NCBI GenBank assembly: GCA_910588255.1
Contig: CAJUOM010000010.1
Span: forward strand, 1-34,124
Reading direction: 5' to 3'
Origin: an uncultured Alphaproteobacteria bacterium
GTDB taxonomy: Bacteria; Pseudomonadota; Alphaproteobacteria; RUG11792
Length of the DNA stretch: 34,124 nucleotides
A program made the position numbers and the translations under genes. The notes under the pieces were generated by a model. It did no database searches, was not told the DNA's origin, and saw only the letters and a program-made list of their open reading frames with translations. Positions 33,840-34,124 of this stretch are shown here, one piece after another; within the stretch, counting starts at the first letter, position 1; every line of letters begins with the position of its first letter.

Positions 33840-34124
33840 ATTTTATGGAAGTATTTAGATATAGAAAATTTATATCATATATTCTGAAATTAATAACACT
33901 AGGTAACATTCGTTGAGTTAAATATAGGAACCCCTAATAATATAACTTGATTTTTAAAAAGTACATTATGAATAGTCCTTCATACAAAAGTTATCCCTAA
34001 GTGTTATATATCTTTGTAAGAAATTTACTTAATAAACTTTTCCAAATTAATAAATATTATAATTTATTCGTTGGGAAAGCTTGGCTTGATCTGTAAAAAA
34101 CAATTATTTTTCTAATATAGGTTG
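33840..34124. other. Window end, no gene seen
   Basis: AT-rich sequence with short open stretches only. A 21-codon minus-strand frame enters from the right edge and stops quickly; it cannot be judged from this window. Confidence 0.4.

Overview
The window is AT-rich DNA from what looks like an intracellular alphaproteobacterium, most plausibly of the Holosporales/Rickettsiales grade. The evidence is a rickettsia/chlamydia-type ATP/ADP translocase, an atpH-A-G-D operon of alphaproteobacterial layout, an initiator tRNA with the alphaproteobacterial type of anticodon stem (A29:U41 then two G:C pairs), small poorly packed operons, and decaying phage genes. The order is an inference; no rRNA is present to settle it.

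Layout. 1-2020: the end of an unknown gene converges on tlc (ATP/ADP exchange with the host). 2021-5049: a three-gene cassette with a phage tail-hub-like protein, an unknown CxxC protein and a SleB-type cell-wall hydrolase. 5182-9723: F1 ATP synthase genes atpD, atpG, atpA and atpH on the minus strand, with no atpC beside them. 9724-12600: an accessory, decaying region with an 82-aa ORF, a frameshifted ERF recombinase, small ORFs, a nonsense-interrupted VRR-NUC nuclease and an opposing broken gene. 12631-13645: rpsF (with a structured leader), rpsR and acpS. 14004-16673: rph, cca and a divergent PhzF-like gene on the minus strand; RNase PH and the CCA enzyme act in succession on tRNA 3' ends. 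17150-21607: dnaE and a secreted DUF4015 glycosidase-like protein. 21665-23212: a perfect 16-bp-stem palindrome, the initiator tRNA with its own promoter, and directly behind it an orphan type VI secretion baseplate gene (tssG) with a small partner ORF. 23221-25057: an AlkD-like DNA alkylation repair gene and a secreted protein frameshifted at an A7 tract. 25259-31801: a co-directional run of dapE, a family-3 solute-binding protein, a Cache-HAMP adenylate cyclase, a DAACS amino acid/dicarboxylate symporter and a DUF1015 protein. 31802-34124: a second palindrome inside a small ORF, an MFS transporter, and a small secreted Asn-rich protein with an internal duplication.

How it fits together. The cell imports host ATP (Tlc) and also keeps an F-type ATP synthase. 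It retains replication, translation and cell-wall precursor genes (dapE), and has an apparent extracytoplasmic nutrient-sensing cAMP module. The least ordinary content is the orphan TssG at the tRNA-fMet locus, the tail-hub/SleB cassette, the homopolymer-frameshifted secreted protein, the binding protein-cyclase-symporter cluster, and two related palindromes with diverged stems and a similar core. Homology calls come from recognising motifs by eye; no database search was run.
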